From WTXA01 sp041741995 (lineage in GTDB: Bacteria > Bacillota > TC1): a DNA stretch of 13,499 nt. Numbering within the stretch: position 1 is the first letter of the stretch; the number at the start of each line of letters is the position of its first letter. Of the stretch, positions 7,275-13,293 are shown piece after piece. Where the stretch lies: contig JBGSJN010000130.1 in NCBI GenBank assembly GCA_041741995.1, forward strand, positions 1 to 13,499, written 5' to 3'. The notes below the pieces were generated by a model. It worked only from the letters and a program-made list of their open reading frames with translations. It made no database searches and was not told the origin of the DNA. The translations under genes and the position numbers were made by a program.

Positions 7275-7354
7275 AAAACTGGAGATTTGCATCAATAACT
7301 ATCCACGATGCAGAAGATGTAATCCACCCATATGAACTAAGAGTAACCAACTAT

Positions 7355-8854
7355 ATGATAGACTACTACGATGGCTTGCAATTCCCAGTATTTCCATTAA
7401 TGGAAATGCCGCGTTTTAGAAATTTTTTCAAAAACCTGACAGTAGGCACATATGCTGATGAATTTGCAGAAAACCACTTCTCCACCATGGTAGGAAGATG
7501 CAGCACAGGAGCTTTCGTTCCCTCAGCAGGCACAGGCTTTGTACTATCAAGAAAAGCCATAGACTCCTTCGAAACGGATGAAGTACTACCAAGCGATAGT
7601 TTAACAGAAGACTACCGACTATCTCTAACCCTCTTTGAAAGAGGACTGAAAATAAGATACATACTAGATCTAATACCTAGAGTAACAAAAGACAATAAAA
7701 TAAAATTCGACTACGTAGCAACACGTTCCATGTTTCCGGCAAAATTCAAAGCAGCAGTAAAACAAAAAACACGCTGGATACTTGGAATAACAATGCAATC
7801 AGTACAACTAAAAGACGTATTCGCAAAAAGCAAATTAAACCTAATGGCAAGATACTCAATCTACAGAGACCTAAAAGCAAAGATAGGAAACCTTTTAGTA
7901 TTCGTGGGATATCCAGTACTAATCTACTTTTTCGTATCCCTATTTACACCACTAACACCAATATATCCTTACTTTTCCCTATCTTGGTACTTTAGTTTAG
8001 TGATAACCATAATGATGATAGAAAGACAGATATCAAGATCTGTCGCTATCTACAACGTCTATGGGTTTAGAAGTATGTTCTTTGCCTGCCTGCTGCCCCC
8101 GATTTTACCAATACGCATAATATGGGGCAATATAATAAATCTGACAGCAACAATAAAAGCCTATATGCAAAGCATAACAGGCAAGAAAGAACAGAAAAAA
8201 AATAAACAAAAACAAAAACAACTTGCCTGGAGTAAGACGGACCATACCTTCCTGCCAAAGGAGGTCCTTAGCAGATACAAAAGAACCTTCGGTGATGTAC
8301 TAATAGAAAAAGGCATCCTTACCCCGGAAGAATTAAAAAAAGTACTAAATAAAAAACCGAACAACATCCAAATAGGCAAATACCTGTTAGAAGAACAAAC
8401 TATAACAGAAAAACAACACCTAGAAGTTCTATCACATATTAAGGGCATACAGTTTATTAATATGGGAGACTTCACTAATTATGATTTATCATCACTTGCT
8501 ACAAAATTTGATCAAAAACTACTGGAAGAATTAATGGTTCTGCCTATACTTTACTCTGAGGGTGGTTATGTAATAGCCTATTGTGAAAAGAGTCCGGATA
8601 ATGCTCAAACTATACTAAGAGAAAAACTAGGAATAAATATATTGTCCGCTTTCACTACCGATGATATGGTAGCCCAGGGAATCAATAAAATATATGGAAA
8701 AGACACATCACAATTCATAGAAACCATGGCCCACAAGCTGCTGACAGAAAATAAAATCAGTGCAGAACAATATATAATAGTCTGTAACTATGCTATAAAT
8801 GCCAATAAGGCACCTGATGTAGTATTAAAAGAAATGGGCTTAAACGAAGAATAA
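7355..8854 (+). CDS. C-terminal part of NfrB-like glycosyltransferase with MshEN-like (GspE N-terminal) domain
   Basis: This 499-residue reading begins at an ATG without a convincing ribosome binding site, so it is probably the continuation of the preceding frame. It carries the remaining processive GT2 motifs: LTED (Thr84-Glu85-Asp86) and QKTRW (137-141). Several membrane segments follow (about 180-205, 208-225 and a hydrophobic stretch near 240-255), then a Lys-rich linker. Residues about 305-445 resemble an MshEN domain, with FGDVLIEKGILTPEELKKVL and a second half IGKYLLEEQTITEKQ. In E. coli NfrB this domain binds c-di-GMP and switches on exopolysaccharide synthesis. The usual motif RLG is here TFG (311-313) and QIG (339-341), so binding is uncertain. 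The stop lies 14 bases before wecB. Confidence 0.8.
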   Translation: MIDYYDGLQFPVFPLMEMPRFRNFFKNLTVGTYADEFAENHFSTMVGRCSTGAFVPSAGTGFVLSRKAIDSFETDEVLPSDSLTEDYRLSLTLFERGLKIRYILDLIPRVTKDNKIKFDYVATRSMFPAKFKAAVKQKTRWILGITMQSVQLKDVFAKSKLNLMARYSIYRDLKAKIGNLLVFVGYPVLIYFFVSLFTPLTPIYPYFSLSWYFSLVITIMMIERQISRSVAIYNVYGFRSMFFACLLPPILPIRIIWGNIINLTATIKAYMQSITGKKEQKKNKQKQKQLAWSKTDHTFLPKEVLSRYKRTFGDVLIEKGILTPEELKKVLNKKPNNIQIGKYLLEEQTITEKQHLEVLSHIKGIQFINMGDFTNYDLSSLATKFDQKLLEELMVLPILYSEGGYVIAYCEKSPDNAQTILREKLGINILSAFTTDDMVAQGINKIYGKDTSQFIETMAHKLLTENKISAEQYIIVCNYAINANKAPDVVLKEMGLNEE

Positions 8855-8868
8855 GGAATGGTAAAATA

Positions 8869-9999
8869 ATGAAGAAAATAAAAGTTTTTCTAATCTTTGG
8901 CACTAGACCAGAGGCAATAAAAATGGCCCCCTTGTTAAAAGAAATGGAAAAGAGGGAAGAGTTTGAGTGTATTGTGTGCGTATCAGCACAACATCGCCAT
9001 ATGCTCGATCAAGTACTATCATTTTTTAAGATTACACCTGATTATGACCTTAACATTATGAAAGACCGACAAACACTTAACAGCATTACAGTAGATATCC
9101 TAGAACTACTAACGCCAATATTAAAAAAGGAAAAACCTGATATTGTTCTGGTTCATGGTGATACTACAACTTCCTTTGTTGGTGCATTGGCTGCTTTTTA
9201 TGAGAAAATAACCATAGGCCATGTAGAAGCAGGATTAAGAACCTGGGATAAATATTCACCTTTTCCTGAAGAAGCAAACAGGATGATGGTAGATAGTATT
9301 TCAGATATGTTTTTTGCTCCTACACAAAATAGTGCTGATAATCTAAGATGCGAAGGTAAGGATAAAGGGATATATATTACAGGTAATACTGCAATAGATG
9401 CCATGAAATATACAGTGCTAAATGATTATCACCATCCAATACTTGCTGAACAAAAAAACAATAGAATTATATTACTAACAGCACACCGTAGAGAAAATCT
9501 GGGAAAACCTATGAAAAATATTTTTGAGGCGGTTTTGAAGATAGTTAATGAGTATGAGGATGTTAGTGTTATTTATCCAATTCATATGAACCCTGCTATT
9601 AGGGAGATTGCTGATAAGATTTTAAGAGGACATAAGCGAATACAAATTATTGAACCTCTTGAAGTTTTTGACTTTCATAATTTTATTGCAGGTTCTTATC
9701 TTGTGTTAACTGATAGTGGTGGGATTCAAGAAGAAGCACCTTCTCTTGGAAAGCCTGTCCTGGTACTTCGTAATACTACAGAAAGACCTGAAGGTGTTGA
9801 ATGTGGTACCTTAAAGCTTATTGGTACTAATAGTGACGATATATATGATAATATAAAATTGTTGTTAGATAATAGTAAGGTATATGAGGAAATGAGCATT
9901 GCCAAAAATCCTTATGGGGATGGTTTTTCATCACGCTACATTGCTGATGCTATAAATAAACATTTTAAAGAGAAAAGCTTGGTATTAGAACTAACATAA
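8869..9999 (+). CDS. wecB: UDP-N-acetylglucosamine 2-epimerase (non-hydrolysing)
   Basis: This 376-residue cytoplasmic enzyme interconverts UDP-GlcNAc and UDP-ManNAc. Family motifs are complete: GTRPEAIK (11-18), HGDTT with Asp98, HVEAGLRT with Glu120, FPEE with Glu134, TAHRREN with His206, TDSGGIQEEAP, and RPEGVECG near the C-terminus. Length is standard for WecB/MnaA. The ribosome binding site AAGGAA (8853-8858) overlaps the stop of the glycosyltransferase, so the two are translationally linked. The glycosyltransferase context suggests that UDP-ManNAc is made here for a ManNAc-containing polymer; teichoic-acid linkage synthesis is the other common use in Gram-positive bacteria. A strong terminator follows. 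Confidence 0.95.
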   Translation: MKKIKVFLIFGTRPEAIKMAPLLKEMEKREEFECIVCVSAQHRHMLDQVLSFFKITPDYDLNIMKDRQTLNSITVDILELLTPILKKEKPDIVLVHGDTTTSFVGALAAFYEKITIGHVEAGLRTWDKYSPFPEEANRMMVDSISDMFFAPTQNSADNLRCEGKDKGIYITGNTAIDAMKYTVLNDYHHPILAEQKNNRIILLTAHRRENLGKPMKNIFEAVLKIVNEYEDVSVIYPIHMNPAIREIADKILRGHKRIQIIEPLEVFDFHNFIAGSYLVLTDSGGIQEEAPSLGKPVLVLRNTTERPEGVECGTLKLIGTNSDDIYDNIKLLLDNSKVYEEMSIAKNPYGDGFSSRYIADAINKHFKEKSLVLELT

Positions 10000-10012
10000 T
10001 TTAAGATAAATT

Positions 10013-10062
10013 GTATAACAAGGGCATCTTGGATATCCAAGATGCCCTTGTTGTATTTTTTA
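10013..10062 (+). terminator. strong terminator after wecB
   Basis: A perfect 32-base palindrome (10019-10034 with 10035-10050, CAAGGGCATCTTGGAT and its complement) extends outward by several more pairs and ends in a run of six T (10056-10061). It closes the exopolysaccharide unit. Confidence 0.9.
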
Positions 10063-10085
10063 TATAATAATCTAGAAAAATTTTG

Positions 10086-10114
10086 TTATGTAACTAATAT
10101 AGTGGTAATATAAT
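10086..10114 (+). promoter_or_regulatory. possible promoter of the YihY-family gene
   Basis: A perfect TATAAT (10109-10114) lies 21 bases before the start codon. The -35 region is poor: TTATGT at 17-base spacing (10086-10091), or TTGTTA (10083-10088) at 20. Confidence 0.4.
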
Positions 10115-10135
10115 AATAAATGATGGAGGTGGAAA

Positions 10136-11008
10136 GTGATAGAGTATTTAAAGAACAAAGTAGAATCATTACTTACAAGGATTAAGAAAAATCCTATTGG
10201 TGGTTTTATGTATTCTCTAATTAATAACATAGGTGCTGACAAACTACCAGATCAAGCAGTTGTTATGACCTATTATCTCCTTCTTGCTTTATTTCCTTTT
10301 CTAATATTTGTTCTTGGTATATTTTCATATACTTCACTAACAATAGAAAGTATCTCAGAGCTATTGGCTGCTATACTACCTTTGGAAACAGTTGATCTGA
10401 TTTTAGATACAGTGGAAGAAGTCTTAAACAATAGTAACTCCACATTATATTCTTTCGCAATAATAGGAGCAATCTGGAGTATGAAAATGGGGGCGACCTC
10501 CCTTATTACAGGAGTTAACCGAGCCTATGGGGTAAAGGAAAACAGGTCTTTTATAGTTAAGGGTCTAATTGATATTTTTGTTATAATCAGTATTCCTCTT
10601 TTTGCAATAATAAGTTTTTTACTTGTTGGTATGGGTAGACTAATTATTGATCAGTTTGATATCTGGTTTGATTTTCCAATGGATTTTTTATCAACACTTG
10701 CTACTTTAAGGTATCTGATACCGGCTTTGATGTTGCTTGTTTATTTCACTTTATTTTATAGATTCGTTCCAAATTTGCATCTTTCTTTTAGAAGGATCTT
10801 TGCGGGAGCTTTGTTTACTACCTTTGGTTGGATAGGTACATCAATGCTATTTTCCCTTTATATTAATAACTTTGCTAACTATACACTAGTTTATGGTAGC
10901 CTTGGAAGTATTGTTGCTCTTCTATTATGGATTAACTTAACTAGTATGATAATTTTGATAGGAGCAGAAATCAATTTTCTTGTTGATGATGACAATAGAG
11001 ATGAATAA
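10136..11008 (+). CDS. YihY/BrkB-family integral membrane protein
   Basis: This 290-residue inner-membrane protein belongs to the YihY (formerly RNase BN, BrkB) family of unknown biochemical function. The family's N-terminal pattern is clear: ADKLPDQAVVMTYYLLLALF with P-F-L in the first membrane segment. I count six segments: about 42-64, 103-122, 138-165, 185-207, 217-240 and 250-278. The conserved late stretch YGSLGSIVALLLWINLTS ends in GAEIN. The start is GTG 10136, with GGAGGTG (10125-10131) as ribosome binding site at short spacing. It is a single-gene unit between two strong terminators. The old RNase BN label was reassigned in E. coli, so no nuclease role should be inferred. Confidence 0.9.
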   Translation: MIEYLKNKVESLLTRIKKNPIGGFMYSLINNIGADKLPDQAVVMTYYLLLALFPFLIFVLGIFSYTSLTIESISELLAAILPLETVDLILDTVEEVLNNSNSTLYSFAIIGAIWSMKMGATSLITGVNRAYGVKENRSFIVKGLIDIFVIISIPLFAIISFLLVGMGRLIIDQFDIWFDFPMDFLSTLATLRYLIPALMLLVYFTLFYRFVPNLHLSFRRIFAGALFTTFGWIGTSMLFSLYINNFANYTLVYGSLGSIVALLLWINLTSMIILIGAEINFLVDDDNRDE

Positions 11009-11044
11009 AAAACGTCCTGTACATTTGTACAGGACGTTTTTTTA
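11007..11044. terminator. bidirectional terminator between yihY-like and ytxG-like genes
   Basis: A 14-bp stem (11009-11022 with 11027-11040, AAAACGTCCTGTAC and its complement) has a 4-base loop. It carries an A-tract on the left and a T-tract to 11044 on the right, so it can stop the plus-strand yihY-like gene and the converging minus-strand genes. Confidence 0.9.
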
Positions 11045-11102
11045 TTATTACCTATATTATTTTTTATTTTATTGTTCTTTTTAATAATATTAGTTATTGT
11101 TA

Positions 11103-11456
11103 TTATTTATTTCTTGAAAAAACTCTAGCTACAATTTCCATGACACTTTCAATTACTGTTATGATTGTTGTTATCATGTCAGTTGTTGACTTAGTTTCAA
11201 AGAATACATCATTGACTCCATTTAAGGTTCCATCTACGCTATTTAAGGTTCTATCAAGACTCTCGGTAAGATGAGGTAGTCTTTCAACTGTTCTTTCAAT
11301 ATTTACTGCATTATCATCTATTATTTTGTTGACTTTACCTAAAGTTTTAATAAAACGAACTTGAGCTATAATCAGGAGTATTAAAACTGTAAGACCCAAG
11401 GAAACTCCAAGGAATATGGCCAAAAAAATCAGTATATCATTAATACTAATAAACAT
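11103..11456 (-). CDS. YtxG-like DUF948 membrane-anchored protein
   Basis: This 117-residue protein has one strong N-terminal membrane helix (about residues 8-32), then a long amphipathic helical region. That region has heptad-like repeats of the kind NIERTVERLPHLTESLDRTL and SVDGTLNGVNDVF, and the protein ends RVFSRNK. Such architecture matches DUF948/YtxG proteins, which in Bacillus belong to the ytxGHJ general-stress operon. The start at 11456 has AAAGGGG about 6 bases upstream. It lies 32 bases after the YtxH-like gene on the same strand and is probably co-transcribed with it. The biochemical role of this family is not known. Confidence 0.75.
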   Translation of the reverse strand: MFISINDILIFLAIFLGVSLGLTVLILLIIAQVRFIKTLGKVNKIIDDNAVNIERTVERLPHLTESLDRTLNSVDGTLNGVNDVFFETKSTTDMITTIITVIESVMEIVARVFSRNK

Positions 11457-11488
11457 ATGTTACCCCTTTCATTGTTTTTTTGAAACGC

Positions 11489-11884
11489 TTATTTCTTAGC
11501 ATCCTCTTTTACTTCTTCAGCTTTTTCTTCAACAGCTTCAGCGGCATCGGCAACTTTAGCTTTGGCTTTTTCTTTAATCTCTTCAGCTTTTTCTTCAACA
11601 GCTTCAGCTGCATCGACAACTTTAGCTTTTGCTTTCTCTTTGATTTCTTCAGCAACCTTAGCTACTTCATCTATTGTATGAGTTACTGTTTCTTTTACTT
11701 TTTCAGTTGCTTTTTCTGCGCCTTTTGCTATGTCTTCTCTTGTTTCTTTACCAGATTTAGGAGCAAACAACAGACCAGCTACTGCACCTGCGGCTATACC
11801 AACACCTGCGGCTATAGAAGCTACCACTGTTTTATCACGTTTTTGTTTGCGTTTTTTTTGTTCTATCAAATCTTTAATGAACAT
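11489..11884 (-). CDS. YtxH-family protein with tandem Lys/Glu/Ala-rich repeats
   Basis: This 131-residue protein has the YtxH hallmark: a glycine/alanine-rich hydrophobic segment (about 22-43, GVGIAAGAVAGLLFAPKSGK) followed by ETREDI. The C-terminal half is highly charged and contains two nearly identical 22-residue units, EEIKEKAKAKVVDAAEAVEE plus KA and its A-for-V variant, with a partial third. The pattern predicts a long amphipathic helix like LEA or apolipophorin-type repeats, suggesting membrane-surface or desiccation-type protection (inference). The start at 11884 has GAGGAGG upstream. It is followed by the YtxG-like gene, and its promoter is at 11933-11961. YtxH proteins are linked to general stress in Bacillus. 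Confidence 0.82.
   Translation of the reverse strand: MFIKDLIEQKKRKQKRDKTVVASIAAGVGIAAGAVAGLLFAPKSGKETREDIAKGAEKATEKVKETVTHTIDEVAKVAEEIKEKAKAKVVDAAEAVEEKAEEIKEKAKAKVADAAEAVEEKAEEVKEDAKK
11513..11644 (-). repeat. two tandem 66-base repeats inside the ytxH-like gene
   Basis: 11513-11578 and 11579-11644 are near-identical and in frame, each encoding a 22-residue unit; a degenerate third begins at 11645. They differ at only a few, mostly silent positions, suggesting a recent duplication that could change copy number by slippage. Confidence 0.85.
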
Positions 11885-11932
11885 AATATATTCCTCCTCT
11901 TTTTTACTGATATGTCTTACTATCTTATAACA

Positions 11933-11961
11933 AGTATACGCCTATATATAATATTATTCAA
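11933..11961 (-). promoter_or_regulatory. promoter of the ytxH-ytxG-like operon
   Basis: On the minus strand TTGAAT (11961-11956) and TATACT (11938-11933) are 17 bases apart, about 49 bases before the ytxH-like start. A 7-base inverted repeat (ATTCAAG 11956-11962, CTTGAAT 11979-11985) overlaps the -35 box and could bind a regulator. Confidence 0.5.
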
Positions 11962-12052
11962 GTTTTCAGCTTGTCTGACTTGAATTTAGGTCATACTTAT
12001 TATTTGATTTATTAAATATATTATAACTATTAGAAACAAAAAAATCTAGACT

Positions 12053-12082
12053 TTGACAATTACTAATCAGCAAAGATATAAT
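12053..12082 (+). promoter_or_regulatory. near-consensus promoter of the hemerythrin gene
   Basis: TTGACA (12053-12058) and TATAAT (12077-12082) both match consensus, separated by 18 bases. This predicts strong constitutive sigma-A transcription. The leader contains CCGG-5-CCGG (12113-12125), a small hairpin directly before the ribosome binding site AAGGAGG (12126-12132). Confidence 0.8.
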
Positions 12083-12138
12083 ATAGGAAATAGGAAGATA
12101 AATTAAAAATAACCGGCTAGACCGGAAGGAGGCCAAAT

Positions 12139-12681
12139 ATGGGAAAAGCAATACATGATTTAGTACAAGAACATGAAAAAATACTCAAGGTCCTGGAGAT
12201 AATAAGGAAGGTGCAGTCCAATGATAAGATTTCAGTTAATAATTTGTTGAAATTTTATGGTGAACTCTCTCATTTTATTGATATATTTGCTGACAAGTGC
12301 CATCATGGAAAAGAAGAAGCTAACTTATACCATACTTTAGCTCCTTTAGGTGATGAACTTGAAAGAAATATGATTATTTATCTTATAAAAGAACATGAAG
12401 AGGCAAAAATCATTAACAACCAAATAAGAAGAGCTGTAGAAGATGGCAAGCTGCAAGAAGCAGCAACAGCTGCAGCAAAATATCGTAAATTGCTTTTAGA
12501 ACATATTCATAATGAAAATGAGGAACTATTTCCAGCAATTGACAAAAGAATCACCAGAGAACAGGAAGAGAAAATATATGAACACTTCCTTGCAGTGGAA
12601 AAACGCACCTTAGGTGAGGCAGGAGTACCTGGAATTGATAAGCTTATTGAAAGCTGGGAAAAAGAGCTTGTTTCACAATAA
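12139..12681 (+). CDS. hemerythrin HHE-domain protein
   Basis: This 180-residue soluble four-helix-bundle protein carries the residues of a non-haem diiron site. His12 lies in the first helix, His56-x-x-x-Glu60 (HHGKEE) in the second, His86 in the third, and His122-x-x-x-Glu126 (EHIHNENEELF) in the fourth. It belongs to the cytoplasmic hemerythrin-like group whose members bind O2 or NO, or repair or deliver iron; in anaerobes they are usually tied to oxygen or NO defence. The ATG at 12139 follows AAGGAGG by 6 bases. It is a single-gene unit with a consensus promoter and a strong terminator, divergent from the ytxH-like stress operon. The family call is firm; the ligand is not determined by sequence. 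Confidence 0.92.
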   Translation: MGKAIHDLVQEHEKILKVLEIIRKVQSNDKISVNNLLKFYGELSHFIDIFADKCHHGKEEANLYHTLAPLGDELERNMIIYLIKEHEEAKIINNQIRRAVEDGKLQEAATAAAKYRKLLLEHIHNENEELFPAIDKRITREQEEKIYEHFLAVEKRTLGEAGVPGIDKLIESWEKELVSQ

Positions 12682-12704
12682 ACTATATTTATAGATGTAA
12701 CAAA

Positions 12705-12745
12705 AAAAGCCTTGAACTACTAAGCTTTAGCAGTTCAAGGCTTTT
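12705..12745. terminator. bidirectional terminator between hemerythrin and the small minus-strand gene
   Basis: AAAAGCCTTGAACT (12705-12718) pairs with its exact complement (12732-12745). The loop can itself pair CTAA with TTAG. A and T tracts on the two sides allow use from both strands. Confidence 0.88.
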
Positions 12746-12772
12746 ATAATTATTTATCTTGATTGTATTTTG

Positions 12773-12952
12773 TTATTTTACTTTAATATTTTGAACAAAG
12801 TCAGAATTTATTAGTTCCTTGCCTTTTTTAGTTTGTACTTCAATCCAGTTTTCATTTATTTCTAATATTGTTCCTATTATATTGGTGCCATAAGAACCTG
12901 TGGAAATCTTACAATTTGTTCCTATGTATTTTTTGATTATTTCATTAGTCAT
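12773..12952 (-). CDS. small DUF6897-like protein, function unknown
   Basis: This 59-residue protein begins MTNEIIKKYIGTNCKISTGS and contains ILEINENWIEVQTKKGKEL. It looks like a small beta-barrel, Sm- or SH3-like strand pattern, and resembles the short DUF6897-type proteins of Clostridia, which I recall only by pattern. ATG 12952 has AAAGGGTG eight bases upstream on the minus strand, which argues for independent translation. However, the frame is open upstream through a membrane segment (see 12953-13099), so it may instead be the C-terminal domain of a longer protein. No function can be assigned. Confidence 0.6.
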   Translation of the reverse strand: MTNEIIKKYIGTNCKISTGSYGTNIIGTILEINENWIEVQTKKGKELINSDFVQNIKVK

Positions 12953-13099
12953 GGTTATTACACCCTTTCTTTTTTTAATTTTTTTTATGATTAATTTTTG
13001 AAATTTTTGTTGATTGGGTATTACGACTAAAAATATTATTAATAGTGGTAAGTAGATGGCTATCCAAGTTGATGTATCAATTAGTCTCACCTCTTCCAT
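12953..13099 (-). other. in-frame membrane-segment extension upstream of the DUF6897-like protein
   Basis: The frame continues upstream without a stop. It encodes a hydrophobic helix (WIAIYLPLLIIFLVVIP) then NQQKFQKLIIKKIKKRKG, directly joined to MTNEII. A membrane helix followed by QQK and a small beta domain recalls YajC-like topology. Possible starts are ATG 13117, ATG 13099 (residue M of MEEVRL), or ATT 13084 behind the good site AGAGGTGAG; none is convincing. A start at 13204 is unlikely because a promoter lies downstream of it. A one-base change in the A-runs near 12965-12988 would separate the two parts. It could be one protein of about 108-114 residues or two genes. Confidence 0.45.
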
Positions 13100-13138
13100 A
13101 AGCTTATTGGTTAGCATAATTATATCATAGAGAAGAAA

Positions 13139-13167
13139 ATTATATTTATACCATATTAGAATTGTAA
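13139..13167 (-). promoter_or_regulatory. promoter of the small minus-strand gene
   Basis: On the minus strand TTACAA (13167-13162) and TATAAT (13144-13139) are 17 bases apart. Transcription should begin near 13132, so the start codon lies downstream of that, not at 13204. Confidence 0.5.
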
Positions 13168-13264
13168 GGGATATAATAATGACAATAAATATTAAATAAT
13201 ACATAATGAAAACACATATAATTGTTATGATTACATCAAATTTAGTTATACTTACATATAGGTA

Positions 13265-13293
13265 TTGACATCAATATAATAGTATTGTATCAT
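13265..13293 (+). promoter_or_regulatory. promoter directed toward the right edge
   Basis: TTGACA (13265-13270) and TATCAT (13288-13293) are separated by exactly 17 bases. The transcript would carry a leader of about 200 bases before any gene beyond the window. Confidence 0.55.

Larger units (their letters stand above)
6846..8854 (+). pseudogene. NfrB-like glycosyltransferase gene interrupted by a -1 frameshift
   Basis: The two open frames 6846-7274 and 7355-8854 are halves of one protein of about 670 residues. The downstream frame is already open from about 7241, and its translation there (KNWRFASITIHDAEDVIHPY) contains the DAED metal/nucleotide motif at 7307-7318, outside both annotated halves. 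One A missing from the short A-run near 7257-7259 would restore a smooth reading (NIKEYEKLKNWRF). Alternatively a ribosome could slip at G-AAA-AAC-TAA (7265-7274), which also leads into the correct frame. Thus the gene is mutated, mis-sequenced, or recoded; a simple indel is the plainest reading. Confidence 0.72.

Noticed and set aside
8161..8475. Minus-strand open frame inside the glycosyltransferase
   Set aside because: It lies antisense to the MshEN-like region, is Cys/Phe-rich, and has no start signals or recognisable motif.
11480..11983. Long plus-strand open frame opposite the ytxH-like gene
   Set aside because: It is a Phe/Ser/Cys-rich mirror of the Lys/Glu/Ala repeats and has no sensible ribosome binding site. 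The minus strand has YtxH motifs, a good site and a promoter.
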